Positions 52,644-61,972 are shown, numbered from the stretch's first letter. The stretch: DNA of 64,000 nucleotides from Marinobacter lipolyticus SM19 (GCF_000397065.2 NZ_KE007329.1:17750-81749); one strand, 5' to 3'. Made by a program: numbers and translations. Notes: generated by a model from the sequence alone, not told the origin.

Positions 52644-53048
52644 TCATTCGGCCAACCTGCAACTTGTTGTTACGACGGTCGTGACAGCTGTCATCAACTT
52701 ATGAACCGGGCACTTCTCAGCAACCTTCTCGAGTCTGTTTCTATGGGATTCATCCAAATTGCCGTTTAGCCGCAAGTCAACGTGCAATTGGTAAGTTCCG
52801 GATCGTTCCTCGGTGTTATCCCTGGCAATTTCGATGTCCACATCGTCCAAAGGGATATTCGCCCTTTCGGCATACATCAATAGCGTAATGGCCTTGCACG
52901 CTGCAAGTGACGCGTCATACAGGTCATGGGGATCGGGCGCGGAATCAGAGCTGTTGTCGACTCGTGCGTCGGCAAACAACTCGTGTTGATCTGCGCGGAT
53001 TAGCTGGCGGAATTCACCTAAATCGTCTTTGGACAGTTTAATGGTCAT
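52644..53048 (-). CDS. OsmC-family redox protein
   Basis: Peroxide-reducing OsmC/Ohr-superfamily protein of 134 residues. The two redox cysteines are visible in LAACKAITLLMYAE and AEKCPVHKLM, and the Arg/Glu partners lie near the N-terminus. ATG 53048 has AGGAGGA ahead of it; a longer frame to 53153 would run over the pirin gene. It lies 55 bp after the pirin stop and may be co-transcribed with it. Confidence 0.9.
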   Translation of the reverse strand: MTIKLSKDDLGEFRQLIRADQHELFADARVDNSSDSAPDPHDLYDASLAACKAITLLMYAERANIPLDDVDIEIARDNTEERSGTYQLHVDLRLNGNLDESHRNRLEKVAEKCPVHKLMTAVTTVVTTSCRLAE

Positions 53049-53103
53049 TTCTCTGGCTCCTCCTGAAGAATTGGATGGGTTGACCACCACATTTCTATCG
53101 GTG

Positions 53104-53796
53104 TTAAAACGAACGCAGTTCGAACAAGAGTGCTTCGGCTTGCTGATCTGCACTGAACGTCAAGCTGTCTTCTTCGACAATATAAGCCCCGTCGCCTGCA
53201 GTAAGAGCCGTACCGTTCAAGGACAGCGCACCTCTTGCTATCTGAACGTAGTAGATACGCTTGGATGCCGGCTTAAACGGGAGGGCTTCGCTGTTAATAA
53301 GAATCTTGTATACCCGGGTATCCTGACGGATTGGCAGGGACCCTTCCTCGCCGTCTGGGGATATCAGCAGAGTGATTCCCGCGCTGTCAGAAAAATCCTT
53401 TTGTCCGTATCGAGGTTCTGCATCCCGCTGGTTGGGAACAATCCATATCTGCAGGAAATTCAGGGGTTCGGATGATGAGGCGTTGTACTCACTGTGCCGC
53501 ACACCCGAGCCTGCGCTCATAATTTGTACCTCGCCGGCGCTCACCCTGGAATGCGTGTTCATTGTATCCCGGTGTTCGACTGTCCCCTCAAGAACGTAGG
53601 TGATGATCTCCATGTCTTGATGAGGGTGAGCGCCAAACCCAGCCCCAGGATCGACCCAGTCATCGTTAATGACTCGAAGGTCGGAGCATCCCATGAACGC
53701 GGGGTCGTAGTATTCTGCGAATGAAAAGGAGTGCCGGGAGTCCAGCCAGCCGTGATTGGCATGTCCTCGGTCGTTACCCGCTCTGACCTTAATCAT
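53104..53796 (-). CDS. Pirin-family protein (YhaK-like bicupin)
   Basis: Bicupin of 230 residues. The N-terminal pirin motif SRHSFSFAEYYDPAFMG and the metal-site region HPHQDMEIITYVLEGTVEHRD with HSE (SGVRHSEYNAS) are intact; the C-terminal cupin is degenerate as in YhaK (ARGALSLNGTALTAGDGAYI). YhaK-type proteins respond to oxidative stress or act as quercetinase-like enzymes; the substrate is unknown. It leads the pirin-OsmC pair. Confidence 0.92.
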   Translation of the reverse strand: MIKVRAGNDRGHANHGWLDSRHSFSFAEYYDPAFMGCSDLRVINDDWVDPGAGFGAHPHQDMEIITYVLEGTVEHRDTMNTHSRVSAGEVQIMSAGSGVRHSEYNASSSEPLNFLQIWIVPNQRDAEPRYGQKDFSDSAGITLLISPDGEEGSLPIRQDTRVYKILINSEALPFKPASKRIYYVQIARGALSLNGTALTAGDGAYIVEEDSLTFSADQQAEALLFELRSF

Positions 53797-53828
53797 GGTT
53801 TGCCCCTGTGTTACCGGGATATTGCTGG

Positions 53829-54866
53829 TTAATAGCTATACCTGATCCCTATGCGCCCGTAGGTTTGTATTGTTCTGTCAGTAGGGTTTTCCCAAGGCAC
53901 CGTCGTTTTGGTAACAGCAAAACTCCCGCTCCAATTACCTGAGCGAGCATTGATTCCCGTGTACAGGCGGGCAATACCGGGGTCATAATCAACGGACATG
54001 CTGTCCTTGAAGGTGTTGCCGTCCCAGAATATTGCATTTGCTATGTAAGAGCCGTTGAGCAAAGTGAATAGCCAAACCCCGGATTGTGTTCCGTAGGCGG
54101 TATAAGGGCGAGAGCCGATGGTTTCCTCCCCAAAGAATTGAGGGGGAATGCCATAGTCGTCGGGTACGCCCCAACCGAAACGAGCGCCTATGCCAACGGT
54201 GGCCATTGATATCAGGTTGCCGAGACTGCCGCCAAGTTGGCTGATGAAGTCTCCGCCCCAGCCCTGCGTGCTGCCAAAGCTCCACAAACGCCGACGGTGT
54301 TCGTAAGCAATATTTAACAGGATCTCGTCGTGAATCTGATGATCCCAACCATTGACTTGATCTACGCCAATCAGGCGATGGAATTCATTCTGTACTTCCT
54401 CGCCACGTGCACTCGGACCAGCAATACCGTAGTAAAACGTAAACGCGTCCATGGTTTTTGCGTCCTGGGCGCCAGCCGTGAGGGAGGCAAACAGCATTCC
54501 ACTGTATGGCACATCATGTTCAACCGCTTCGGTGGTTTCTGTATCGTTAGGGGTGAAAATTCGATGGGAGAGGCTGTGGCTAATGAATCTTTGGCGGCCT
54601 TGTTTGTTGATCAACGGTAGAGACCCCAAACCCGTCGCAACAAAACCAGGAACGGCACCCTCTTCATACTTTTCCAGATAGCCTGATACCCAGCCTATCT
54701 GCAGGCCGTTGGTGTAGTGGTCATCCGTTTGGGCAAAGCTGTCGTTGTCGACTGACAAAAACCAGGTGCCATTCAGCGAGTCCGCTGACGCGTCCCAAGA
54801 ACAAAGGATCAGGAGAGCTTTTGCCAGTTGACGACCTGGCCAGAAATTCCAGTTACGAATACGCAT
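53829..54866 (-). CDS. lpxR: LpxR-like lipid A deacylase (DUF2219)
   Basis: Outer-membrane beta-barrel protein of 345 residues. A signal sequence (MRIRNWNFWPGRQLAKALLILCSWDASA) is followed by the DUF2219 pattern: WFLSVDNDSFAQTDDHYTNG near the N-terminus (Asn-Asp active-site region), GWGGDFISQLGGSLGNLISM and RFGWGVPDDYG. The chain ends with RIGIRYSY, a typical barrel C-terminus. LpxR removes the 3'-acyloxyacyl chain from lipid A. ATG 54866 gives the signal peptide at the N-terminus; a longer start at 54908 would overlap the next gene. Confidence 0.85.
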   Translation of the reverse strand: MRIRNWNFWPGRQLAKALLILCSWDASADSLNGTWFLSVDNDSFAQTDDHYTNGLQIGWVSGYLEKYEEGAVPGFVATGLGSLPLINKQGRQRFISHSLSHRIFTPNDTETTEAVEHDVPYSGMLFASLTAGAQDAKTMDAFTFYYGIAGPSARGEEVQNEFHRLIGVDQVNGWDHQIHDEILLNIAYEHRRRLWSFGSTQGWGGDFISQLGGSLGNLISMATVGIGARFGWGVPDDYGIPPQFFGEETIGSRPYTAYGTQSGVWLFTLLNGSYIANAIFWDGNTFKDSMSVDYDPGIARLYTGINARSGNWSGSFAVTKTTVPWENPTDRTIQTYGRIGIRYSY

Positions 54867-54885
54867 AGTCTCAACACTGTCAGGT

Positions 54886-55470
54886 TTATCGAAATAACCA
54901 GCCCGCAACGAGGCGAACCACTCGAGGCATGATCAAGTACACCACAAGGGCAACAATGGTGGCGGCGACTATCCCATGGCGAACGCCCCAGACTGCAAGC
55001 TCTGGAATTCTTTCAAACACAGGCTGATACACCACTGGCACGATCATGGTAAGGGGCCATATCACCGAAGTTGTGATGAGCCATTGTTTCCATCGTGTGG
55101 GTTGTTTGGCTTTCGAAGCCGGTGGGGTAAACCAGAAATCGATGCCGCTTTTGATTTCAACCTGCTCGTCGGAAGCCAGTGCAGACGCGATGTCGGATAT
55201 CAGTTCCTTTCGGATATCCGAGCTTAGCCAGGCCTCGGCTTCTTCATTGGTAGAAAAGCGAACTGCAATCTCAAAAGTGTCATTTCCTTCCGGAGGCCGG
55301 ACGACATGAACTCCCTGATGGCCGGGGAATTCAGCTGCGGCAGAGATAATCTGCCGAAGCCAGGTCTCGTAACGGTCCCTGAGTTGGGGGCGGACCGCGT
55401 GTCGGATAATGATCGATCTACCCGAATTGTAATGCACGCTGGAGGTGGTCTTTTTAGCTTCATTGCTCAT
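54886..55470 (-). CDS. Antibiotic-biosynthesis-monooxygenase-domain membrane protein
   Basis: Protein of 194 residues from ATG 55470 (199 from an ATG at 55485). An ABM ferredoxin-like domain covers residues 15-105 (IIIRHAVRPQLRDRYETWLRQI, FPGHQGVHVVRP, FEIAVRFSTNEEAEAWLSS). Two hydrophobic helices follow (WLITTSVIWPLTMIVPVVYQ and VAATIVALVVYLIMPRVVRLV). Such ABM-2TM proteins are widespread but uncharacterised. It precedes lpxR by 19 bp. Confidence 0.8.
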   Translation of the reverse strand: MSNEAKKTTSSVHYNSGRSIIIRHAVRPQLRDRYETWLRQIISAAAEFPGHQGVHVVRPPEGNDTFEIAVRFSTNEEAEAWLSSDIRKELISDIASALASDEQVEIKSGIDFWFTPPASKAKQPTRWKQWLITTSVIWPLTMIVPVVYQPVFERIPELAVWGVRHGIVAATIVALVVYLIMPRVVRLVAGWLFR

Positions 55471-55512
55471 AAGGTCATCCCGCAATAGTTTCAGTGGAGT
55501 ATAGCTGGCGGT

Positions 55513-55986
55513 TTACTGGGTATTGGCGCCATGCTCTATCGTGCGGTTTCGGATGATTTGAATTGTGTCGATGTCCGCCGCCACGTAAGCCTGCTGAACA
55601 AACAGGTCGTAGGGGAGTTCCTCACCTATTTCATCAACATAGCGTGCACAATAGCTGAAGCGTACGAACAGCGATTCCGGTTCCGGCTCTTCGATCGTCA
55701 TTGTCAGGTTGCCTCCCGGTACGGTGGCCGTTGGAAGGATCTCGTAATGTACGGACTCTTCTTCTTGAAAGGTAACCAGGTCTTCGACCATTAATCCTGG
55801 TAATTCAAGGCTGCGCTTGAGCCGCTTGTCGTCCTGCCAGTCCAGTTCGTACTGGCCCAGTCCGATGACGTAATGTTCGGGAGCGGTTGCCCGGGAGACA
55901 AGTCCTTCCCACAATTGTTTTCTGGTTAGAGTAGCGATCGACTGGTCGGTCAGATCGTTCACTTGAACCACGTGATCAAATTGCAT
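55513..55986 (-). CDS. DUF1857/AtaL-like SRPBCC-fold protein
   Basis: Protein of 157 residues. Recognisable features are LTRKQLWEGLVSRATAPEHYVIGL and the SRPBCC-type strands FQEEESVHYEI and LTMTIEEPEPESLFVRFSY. START-like domains bind a hydrophobic ligand; no substrate is known. ATG 55986 has AAGGAA ahead; frames reaching 56118 are not family-like. Confidence 0.8.
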   Translation of the reverse strand: MQFDHVVQVNDLTDQSIATLTRKQLWEGLVSRATAPEHYVIGLGQYELDWQDDKRLKRSLELPGLMVEDLVTFQEEESVHYEILPTATVPGGNLTMTIEEPEPESLFVRFSYCARYVDEIGEELPYDLFVQQAYVAADIDTIQIIRNRTIEHGANTQ

Positions 55987-56157
55987 GTTGGGTTCCTTAT
56001 TGGCAGGTAGACCAGCTTGACAGATGACTCCTAAAAACGAGTCAAATAAATCTACTGGAAATGCATAGGAGGGAGTAGGTGGGAATCTTGAACAGTATGT
56101 TTCATACATAGAACACATCTATGTATTGGTAACCGATGGTTTTCGGGAGAGGTTTGA

Positions 56158-56234
56158 TGGTACCCCCGGCAGGACTCGAACCTGCTACCTTCCCCTTAGG
56201 AGGGGGACGCTCTATCCAGATGAGCTACGGGGGC
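56158..56234 (-). tRNA. tRNA-Arg (CCT)
   Basis: A 77-nt cloverleaf on the minus strand: acceptor GCCCCCG/CGGGGGT with A73 and encoded CCA, D-arm GCTC/GAGC, anticodon loop CTCCTAA and T-arm GGTTCGAACC. The anticodon CCT reads AGG. Confidence 0.96.
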
Positions 56235-56294
56235 ATTGTCAGAAGGCGGGTATGATAGCGGGCCCGTTGATGTGTCTCAAGGGCCCGCGGGCAT

Positions 56295-56942
56295 TTATCC
56301 CCGATGATCGGATACGAAAGGATTGCTGGCTTTTTCATGGCCGAAGGTGGACATGGGGCCGTGGCCCGGTACGAAGGCAATGTCGTCCCCCAGCGGAAAC
56401 AGCTTTTCGCGGATGGAACGCACCAGGGTGTTGTAGTCGCCTTTCGGAAAATCCGTGCGGCCGATGGAGCCCTGGAACAACACATCGCCAACCAGCGCCA
56501 GTTTTGATTCGCGGTGATAGAACACGACGTGACCCGGTGTGTGGCCGGGGCAGTGCAGAACGTCCAGTGTCTGGTTACCGACGGTGACCTGATCACCATC
56601 CTCCAGCCAGCGGTCCGGGGTGAAGATTTCCGGCGCCGGGAAACCAAACATCTGTGCCTGCATGGGCAGGCCCTGAATCCAGAAATCGTCTTCCCGGTGG
56701 GGCCCTTCAATGGGAAGGTCCAGCGCCCTTGCCAGTTCCGCGGTGCCCCCGGCATGATCGATATGGGCGTGGGTCAGTAGTATCTTCTCCACTTTCACAC
56801 CTTCTTCGTCGATGGCTGCGCGGATCCTGTCCAGATCACCGCCCGGATCGACAACGGCTGCTGCCCCGGATTCCTCGCACCAGATAAGGGAACAGTTCTG
56901 TTGAAACGGGGTCACGGGAATGATTCTGTATTTCAATGGCAT
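56295..56942 (-). CDS. Metallo-beta-lactamase-fold hydrolase, YcbL/glyoxalase II-like
   Basis: Zinc hydrolase of 215 residues starting MPLKYRIIPVTPFQQNC, as in YcbL. Metal ligands are in THAHIDHAGG, CPGHTPGH, LVGDVLF and GHGPMS. YcbL-type proteins have glyoxalase II activity; the fold alone does not fix the substrate. I chose ATG 56942 because it matches YcbL and has AGGTGAG upstream; an in-frame GTG at 56954 adds four residues. Confidence 0.93.
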   Translation of the reverse strand: MPLKYRIIPVTPFQQNCSLIWCEESGAAAVVDPGGDLDRIRAAIDEEGVKVEKILLTHAHIDHAGGTAELARALDLPIEGPHREDDFWIQGLPMQAQMFGFPAPEIFTPDRWLEDGDQVTVGNQTLDVLHCPGHTPGHVVFYHRESKLALVGDVLFQGSIGRTDFPKGDYNTLVRSIREKLFPLGDDIAFVPGHGPMSTFGHEKASNPFVSDHRG

Positions 56943-57038
56943 AGTGATACTCACCTGACAGCTCTACTGGTTTAGAATAGCTATGGTAAAGGTAATCGAG
57001 CCTCCGCTCGAATTTTCAAGGTAAGGAGCATATTGCGG

Positions 57039-57785
57039 ATGAGCGAGCAGTCGTCACAAGGGGATGACGATCCGGGAGAACCGCTGAGGTTGAGCGTGAT
57101 TGTTCCGGTCTGGCAGGAAGCGGCAACTATTCAGGCCACCCTGCAGCACTTGGCGTCGATTCGCGAAGCTGGTCATCAGGTGATTGTGGTGGATGGTGGT
57201 AGTGACGATGGTACCCCGCAGCTCGCCGAGCCCCGGTGTGATCGGGTGCTGTCGTCCGGGGGACGTGGCCGGGCGTGTCAGATGAATGCCGGGGCGGAGG
57301 TGGCTACTGGCAATGTCCTGCTGTTTTTGCATGCGGACACGCGCCTGCCTGGATCGACGCTGGCGGCCCTGAAGCGGTTCCACACCAGTCGCAATGCGTG
57401 GGGACGTTTTAACGTCCGGTTAAGCGGCAAGCGCCCTCTGTTCCGTGTCATCGAATGGTTCATGAATCGACGGTCCTGGTTGACCGGCATCGCCACCGGT
57501 GATCAGGCGTTATTTGTGCGGCGCCCGGTGTTTGAAGCGCTCAGGGGCTTCAGGGAAATACCGTTAATGGAGGACGTGGAACTGAGTGCCCGGCTGAGAC
57601 TGGTGTCCCGCCCGTTCTGTGTCACCGACCCGGTGGTCACTGATAGCCGGCGCTGGGAACAACAGGGAGCCTGGCGTACTATTTTCCTCATGTGGCGGTT
57701 GCGTTGGCGCTATTGGCGCGGCGAATCGCCGGAATCCCTGGCAAACGCCTATCGTTCGGATGTCCGTAATGCCCAAGAGCCCTGA
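57039..57785 (+). CDS. TIGR04283-type glycosyltransferase (GT2)
   Basis: GT-A fold glycosyltransferase of 248 residues: LSVIVPVWQEAATIQATLQHL, VVDGGSDDGT (nucleotide-binding Asp), SGGRGRACQMNAGAEVA, LLFLHADTRLP (DxD) and LMEDVELSARL. It is paired with the next gene (17-bp overlap), the usual arrangement of TIGR04283/TIGR04282 proteins. The acceptor is unknown. ATG 57039 has AAGGAGC upstream; a TTG at 57033 is less likely. Confidence 0.9.
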   Translation: MSEQSSQGDDDPGEPLRLSVIVPVWQEAATIQATLQHLASIREAGHQVIVVDGGSDDGTPQLAEPRCDRVLSSGGRGRACQMNAGAEVATGNVLLFLHADTRLPGSTLAALKRFHTSRNAWGRFNVRLSGKRPLFRVIEWFMNRRSWLTGIATGDQALFVRRPVFEALRGFREIPLMEDVELSARLRLVSRPFCVTDPVVTDSRRWEQQGAWRTIFLMWRLRWRYWRGESPESLANAYRSDVRNAQEP

Positions 57786-58407
57786 GTCGTCAGTATTGGT
57801 TATGCAGTTCTCCAAATGGCCGGAAGAGGGCAGGGTAAAAACCCGGCTGATGCCGGCATTGGGTGCCAGTGGCGCGTTGGCGGCTCACGTCAGGTTGAGT
57901 CTGGAGGTTCTGGATAATCTCATTGCCAGTGGATTTCCGATTCAGTTCTGGTGGGATCGGGCCCTGGACCATGCGCCAGAAGCTGCGGCCCCGGTTTTAT
58001 CGAAACTGGATTTGGCACAGATCACCACGGGCATCCAACAGGGCGAAAATCTGGGGCAACGGATGGAAGCGGCGTTGGCCCAGGTACTCGAAAATCATGA
58101 CAAGGCTTTGGTGGTCGGCAGTGATTGCCCGTCAGTGGATCCAGACTACGTGCGGCAGGCTGTGGCGGAACTGGATATGAGTGATGTGGTACTGGGCCCA
58201 TCCAATGATGGGGGATACGTGATGATCGGTGCTCGCCGGGTGGTTGCCGGGATGCTGGATGGCGTGAACTGGGGCACCGGGAGTGTGCTGGATCAGACCT
58301 GTACCAGAATGGCCGGGCTGGGGCTGTCGGTGAGTCTGCTGCCGCCCCGCTGGGACGTGGATGAGCCCGAAGACTGGCAGCGATTTCTCAACCAGTCTCC
58401 AGGCTGA
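57769..58407 (+). CDS. TIGR04282 family nucleotidyl/glycosyltransferase-like protein
   Basis: Protein of 212 residues with VLVMQFSKWPEEGRVKTRLMPALG (nucleotide-binding start), KALVVGSDCPSVDPDYV, LGPSNDGGYVMIGAR and LLPPRWDVDEPEDWQRF. The MobA/CofC-like fold suggests a nucleotidyl-sugar or phospho-substrate reaction. ATG 57769 is inside the previous gene, so the two are translationally coupled. Confidence 0.9.
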   Translation: MPKSPESSVLVMQFSKWPEEGRVKTRLMPALGASGALAAHVRLSLEVLDNLIASGFPIQFWWDRALDHAPEAAAPVLSKLDLAQITTGIQQGENLGQRMEAALAQVLENHDKALVVGSDCPSVDPDYVRQAVAELDMSDVVLGPSNDGGYVMIGARRVVAGMLDGVNWGTGSVLDQTCTRMAGLGLSVSLLPPRWDVDEPEDWQRFLNQSPG

Positions 58408-58420
58408 ACAGGCACCGGGG

Positions 58421-61273
58421 TCAGGCGCCCGGTACTGGCCCCTGATCCAGTATGTGTTGGACCAGGGTGTTGGCGTTCATCTTCGTGGCTCCGGTAACAA
58501 CTCTGAGGGCGCGTTCCCGGTCGAGAACAGCCTTGCGATAGGTCTCTATCAGTTGGTCCCGGCTGATGGTCTTTACCGCTCTGACCAATTGTTCCCGGGA
58601 ATCAAAATTCGACGCTTCCCGGTCGATCTCCCGCCAGAAGCGCTCTGATATCTCTCCAAGGGTGCGGTCCTGTTCCATCAGCTGGCTGATTACCGCCTGC
58701 TTTTCACGTGCCAGGTCACTGTCGCTGATGGTCGCCAGGCGCTCTTCAAATGTGTCGGAAAACTCACGGACCGCCTGATCGATTTCCTCCTCAGAGGCTT
58801 TCGGAGACTGAACGACAAAGCCAAGTGCAGGCGTTTCAAGCATTTCAAAGGGCGTGGCGTAAACGATGTAACCCAGTTGCCGGGTGGTGCGAATTTCTTC
58901 ATAGAAGGGGCTGCTGATGATCTGGCCCAGCAGTCGAAATGCGGCGCGTTCCCTGAAGCCGGTATTGTCCCCCTGCATATAGAGGGTATAGCCGGTATCC
59001 GGGTGATCCACGGAAAGAGGCACGACCGATTCGCCCTTGGGCAGTTGCCGCACGATGCTACGGGGCACCTCAGTGATCTCGGCACCGTTCAGCACGACGG
59101 CCCGGACTTGCTGAGCAAGGTTCAGGGCCGCAGCCTGGCTCAGGTTGCCGTGGGCCAGCATCACTGGATCGGTGTGCGAGAACAATTCGCTGGCAAAGTT
59201 CCGAAGCTCGTCCAGAGTGACCTCCTGTGCTGCCTGGAGGCGTGCTTCGGTGCTCCAGGCGCCTTCGATCAGCAGAGTCTGCACTTTTTCAGAGGTCTGC
59301 TGTACAGGTCGTTCCTTGGCCTTGTTCTGCAGGTGTTCGATCACATTCTGACGGGCAATATCAAATCGTTGCTGGGTCAGGCGCGGGTCTGCCACCTGGG
59401 TCAGGATACGTGTCATCAGAATGTGCAGCTTATCGCTGTAGCCGCCCACCCTGATGGTGACCCCGCGCAGATGGGAATAAACGCTGTAGTCCAGTCCCGC
59501 CAGCTGTGCCGGGTATGCCCAGGCATTAAGGTTGGTGTTGACGGCATCCACCAGCAACTCCGTCAGTACCTTGCCCCGGGCAGAGGCTTGCGCCAGGGGG
59601 GTGCGAATGCTGATATAGACGTTGGCTTTGGGCGTACCGAATTGGGTGTCACGGGCATACCAGACGGACAGGCCGCTCTGGTTGGCGAGCTCCACCGGCT
59701 TGTCCATATCCGCGCCAGACACCATGTCCAGGTTCTCGGGTACAAACGGGTTGGGCTCCGGCAGACGCAACTGGCTGGCCAGTGCCTGGTCGGGTGCGGC
59801 CGCAATCACCGACGGATCGACGGGTTCGAGTTTCCAGGCAGCCTGATACCATTGGGTCAGGCTGGGTGTCTCAATACCGGGCTCCGGTTCCACCACGGTG
59901 ATCAGTACGTTATCCGGCGTTAGCCGTTCCAGGATGTCGCGGTACTTTTCCGGTTCGTAGGCTTCCATCAGCCAGGGAGCCCGGAGGACATCGGCCGGGG
60001 GATAATGCCGCAGTTGGCTGGAGAGACGCATGACTTCGCTGACCGGCTGGCTGCGCTCGCGGAATCTGAAATCGAGTTCGGCCAGGTTTTTTTCCTCCTC
60101 AAATCGCGCCTTCGAAATGCCCTGTTCCCGAATGGTGTCGATGTAGGCGAACACAAGCCGGATGATTTGGTCGGTGTTCTCCAGCCCCTCGGGGGTTAAT
60201 GACATGGACAGCAACAGACTGGTTTCTGTACCCGTATCCATCCCGCTACCTGCTGACAGGCTCTCCACCAGCCCGGCCTGTTTCAGGGTATCAAACAGGC
60301 TGCCGGGGCCTTCATGGCCCAGCAGGTTGGCAACGTAACTGGCAGGTTTGCTGCGGTAGTTCTCCAGTTGGGAGGGGATCGGAAACGCCAGAGACAGGCT
60401 GCGCAAGTCTTTCAGGGCATCCACGGTGACCCGGGCCGGCAGTTGATCGGGCTTCAGCTGCGGTGCGTCGTGAACCTTCGGTTCCAGCTGCCGGTTCTCG
60501 ATAGCGTCGAAACGGCCCCTGACCATGGCTTCCAATTCGTCGAGGGATTGAGGGCCATACACCGACAGACTCATCAGGTTGGAGGAGTAGTGATTTTTCC
60601 AGAACTCGATCAAGTCTGGCCTCAGTGGGCGTTCATCGGTGTTTTCAAGCGTGCTCAGGTTGCCCACTGCAAATTGGCTGAAAGCGTGTTCCGGATTGCT
60701 TATGGCTTTCTTGACAGAGTAGATCCGGCGGCCGTCCTCTTTCTGCTTCGAGGTGAACTCCGAATGCACAGCCTGCCGCTCCCGGTCGACCAGTTCCGGT
60801 GTAAACGAGGGGGCCGAAAACTGCTGGGCGAAGCGATCCAGTGCCTCATCCAGATGCCCGGCCTGAATATCAAAGAAATAGTTGGTGTCCTGGAATGACG
60901 TAAAGGCGTTATGACTGCCGCCGTGGCTTTTGATGAACTGTTGATACTCGCCGGGATCGGGGTATGTCTCGGTGCCCAGGAACAGCATGTGTTCGAGGAA
61001 GTGGGCCAGACCTTCCCGGTTCTCCGGATCGTCGCCACTGCCTACCGCCACGTTCATGGAAGCAGCGGCCTTGTCGGAATCCGGAGAGGACACCAGTAAC
61101 ACCTGCAGGCCGTTATCGAGTTCAAGGTACCGATAGCTGTTCCGGTCATTGGGGCTTTTCACCGGTTCGATGGCAGCCTGGGTAAGGGCGCTGGTGACCA
61201 GAAACAGTACAAGGGCGACTAGCGGGGACAGACAGCGCACATGGTGGGCTATACGGTTGATACCTGATGGCAT
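58421..61273 (-). CDS. ptrA: Periplasmic insulinase-family (M16) protease, pitrilysin type
   Basis: Large zinc protease of 950 residues with a signal peptide (LVALVLFLVTSALTQAA). The inverted zinc motif HFLEH has His91, Glu94 and His95; the third ligand Glu172 lies 77 residues after His95, as in pitrilysin. Four M16 half-domains fill the length. It would degrade small peptides in the periplasm. It is convergent with the TIGR04282 gene and 20 bp after a small hypothetical gene. Confidence 0.95.
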   Translation of the reverse strand: MPSGINRIAHHVRCLSPLVALVLFLVTSALTQAAIEPVKSPNDRNSYRYLELDNGLQVLLVSSPDSDKAAASMNVAVGSGDDPENREGLAHFLEHMLFLGTETYPDPGEYQQFIKSHGGSHNAFTSFQDTNYFFDIQAGHLDEALDRFAQQFSAPSFTPELVDRERQAVHSEFTSKQKEDGRRIYSVKKAISNPEHAFSQFAVGNLSTLENTDERPLRPDLIEFWKNHYSSNLMSLSVYGPQSLDELEAMVRGRFDAIENRQLEPKVHDAPQLKPDQLPARVTVDALKDLRSLSLAFPIPSQLENYRSKPASYVANLLGHEGPGSLFDTLKQAGLVESLSAGSGMDTGTETSLLLSMSLTPEGLENTDQIIRLVFAYIDTIREQGISKARFEEEKNLAELDFRFRERSQPVSEVMRLSSQLRHYPPADVLRAPWLMEAYEPEKYRDILERLTPDNVLITVVEPEPGIETPSLTQWYQAAWKLEPVDPSVIAAAPDQALASQLRLPEPNPFVPENLDMVSGADMDKPVELANQSGLSVWYARDTQFGTPKANVYISIRTPLAQASARGKVLTELLVDAVNTNLNAWAYPAQLAGLDYSVYSHLRGVTIRVGGYSDKLHILMTRILTQVADPRLTQQRFDIARQNVIEHLQNKAKERPVQQTSEKVQTLLIEGAWSTEARLQAAQEVTLDELRNFASELFSHTDPVMLAHGNLSQAAALNLAQQVRAVVLNGAEITEVPRSIVRQLPKGESVVPLSVDHPDTGYTLYMQGDNTGFRERAAFRLLGQIISSPFYEEIRTTRQLGYIVYATPFEMLETPALGFVVQSPKASEEEIDQAVREFSDTFEERLATISDSDLAREKQAVISQLMEQDRTLGEISERFWREIDREASNFDSREQLVRAVKTISRDQLIETYRKAVLDRERALRVVTGATKMNANTLVQHILDQGPVPGA

Positions 61274-61293
61274 GGTGTTACTCGCTCCGGAGA

Positions 61294-61593
61294 TCAGTGG
61301 ATCAGTGCGTTTCGGGTATTCTCTGGTTGCTGGTCCAGGGTTTTACGGGCGAGAGAGGCAGCTGTATCAGCATCCAGCTGACCGGAGGCTATGCGCTCCA
61401 GTACGGTACCCATCACAGCAACCGACTGTCGATAATCGGCAAATTCCGCCTGGAAGGCATCATCAATGGCCTGGTAGACCGCCTGGATTTTCTCCTCGCG
61501 GGAGCCGGCTTTTGCTGCGGTGTCGTTAATGGCCTTCAGGCAGGCACGGGCGATGGCGATATAGCGTTCGGCGTTGGCGTCGTCTTTCTTCAT
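61294..61593 (-). CDS. Small hypothetical protein
   Basis: Cytosolic, all-helical, acidic product of 99 residues (MKKDDANAERYIAIARACLKAI, REEKIQAVYQAIDDAFQAEF, LDADTAASLARKTLD). No family recognised. It lies 20 bp before the pitrilysin-type gene on the same strand and may share its transcript. Confidence 0.6.
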   Translation of the reverse strand: MKKDDANAERYIAIARACLKAINDTAAKAGSREEKIQAVYQAIDDAFQAEFADYRQSVAVMGTVLERIASGQLDADTAASLARKTLDQQPENTRNALIH

Positions 61594-61793
61594 GCTTGGG
61601 TGTCCGGTGTGGAGTGAGTGGTTTGCATGTTGTAGGTATATGGTCAGATTATGTCATTGCTATAGGGTGGTTTCATTTCTTTCTGGTAATTCGGCAGTTT
61701 TTCGGGCAGCTCCAAAACCTTGTGCTAGGCTCAAATTCAGTGTGTCGATTTTAGCGGTGCTTTCTGGGTTCCTGACAGTCCCGGCAGGAATTC

Positions 61794-61842
61794 TAGAGTA
61801 ATTACTCTACATAAAACAACGACTTACAAGAGTAAATGCTCT
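61794..61842. promoter_or_regulatory. Pair of palindromic operator candidates upstream of the fatty acyl reductase
   Basis: TAGAGTAATTACTCTA (61794-61809) is a perfect 16-bp palindrome. A similar, imperfect one, AGAGTAAATGCTCT (61829-61842), has its centre 34 bp away. Both share AGAGTAA and CTCT arms, as expected for two sites of one dimeric regulator. The -10-like TACAAT at 61876-61881 lies downstream. The remainder of the gap 61594-61972 holds no supported gene. Confidence 0.55.
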
Positions 61843-61972
61843 AAAAAAGTTCGATACATGAGGGTTGCAATTAAGTACAATGCCGGCGTTTCCAAACAGT
61901 ATAAGACTTTAGTCGTAGATGTTTGGGCGTAGGGACAGACAACAATTGAGCAACAGGCAAGGTGGACTATCA

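Noticed and set aside
56126..56587. 153-codon plus-strand reading frame starting MVTDGFRERFDGTPGRTRTC
   Set aside because: It overlaps the antisense of tRNA-Arg and of the metallo-hydrolase gene; the N-terminal run is a familiar tRNA artefact.
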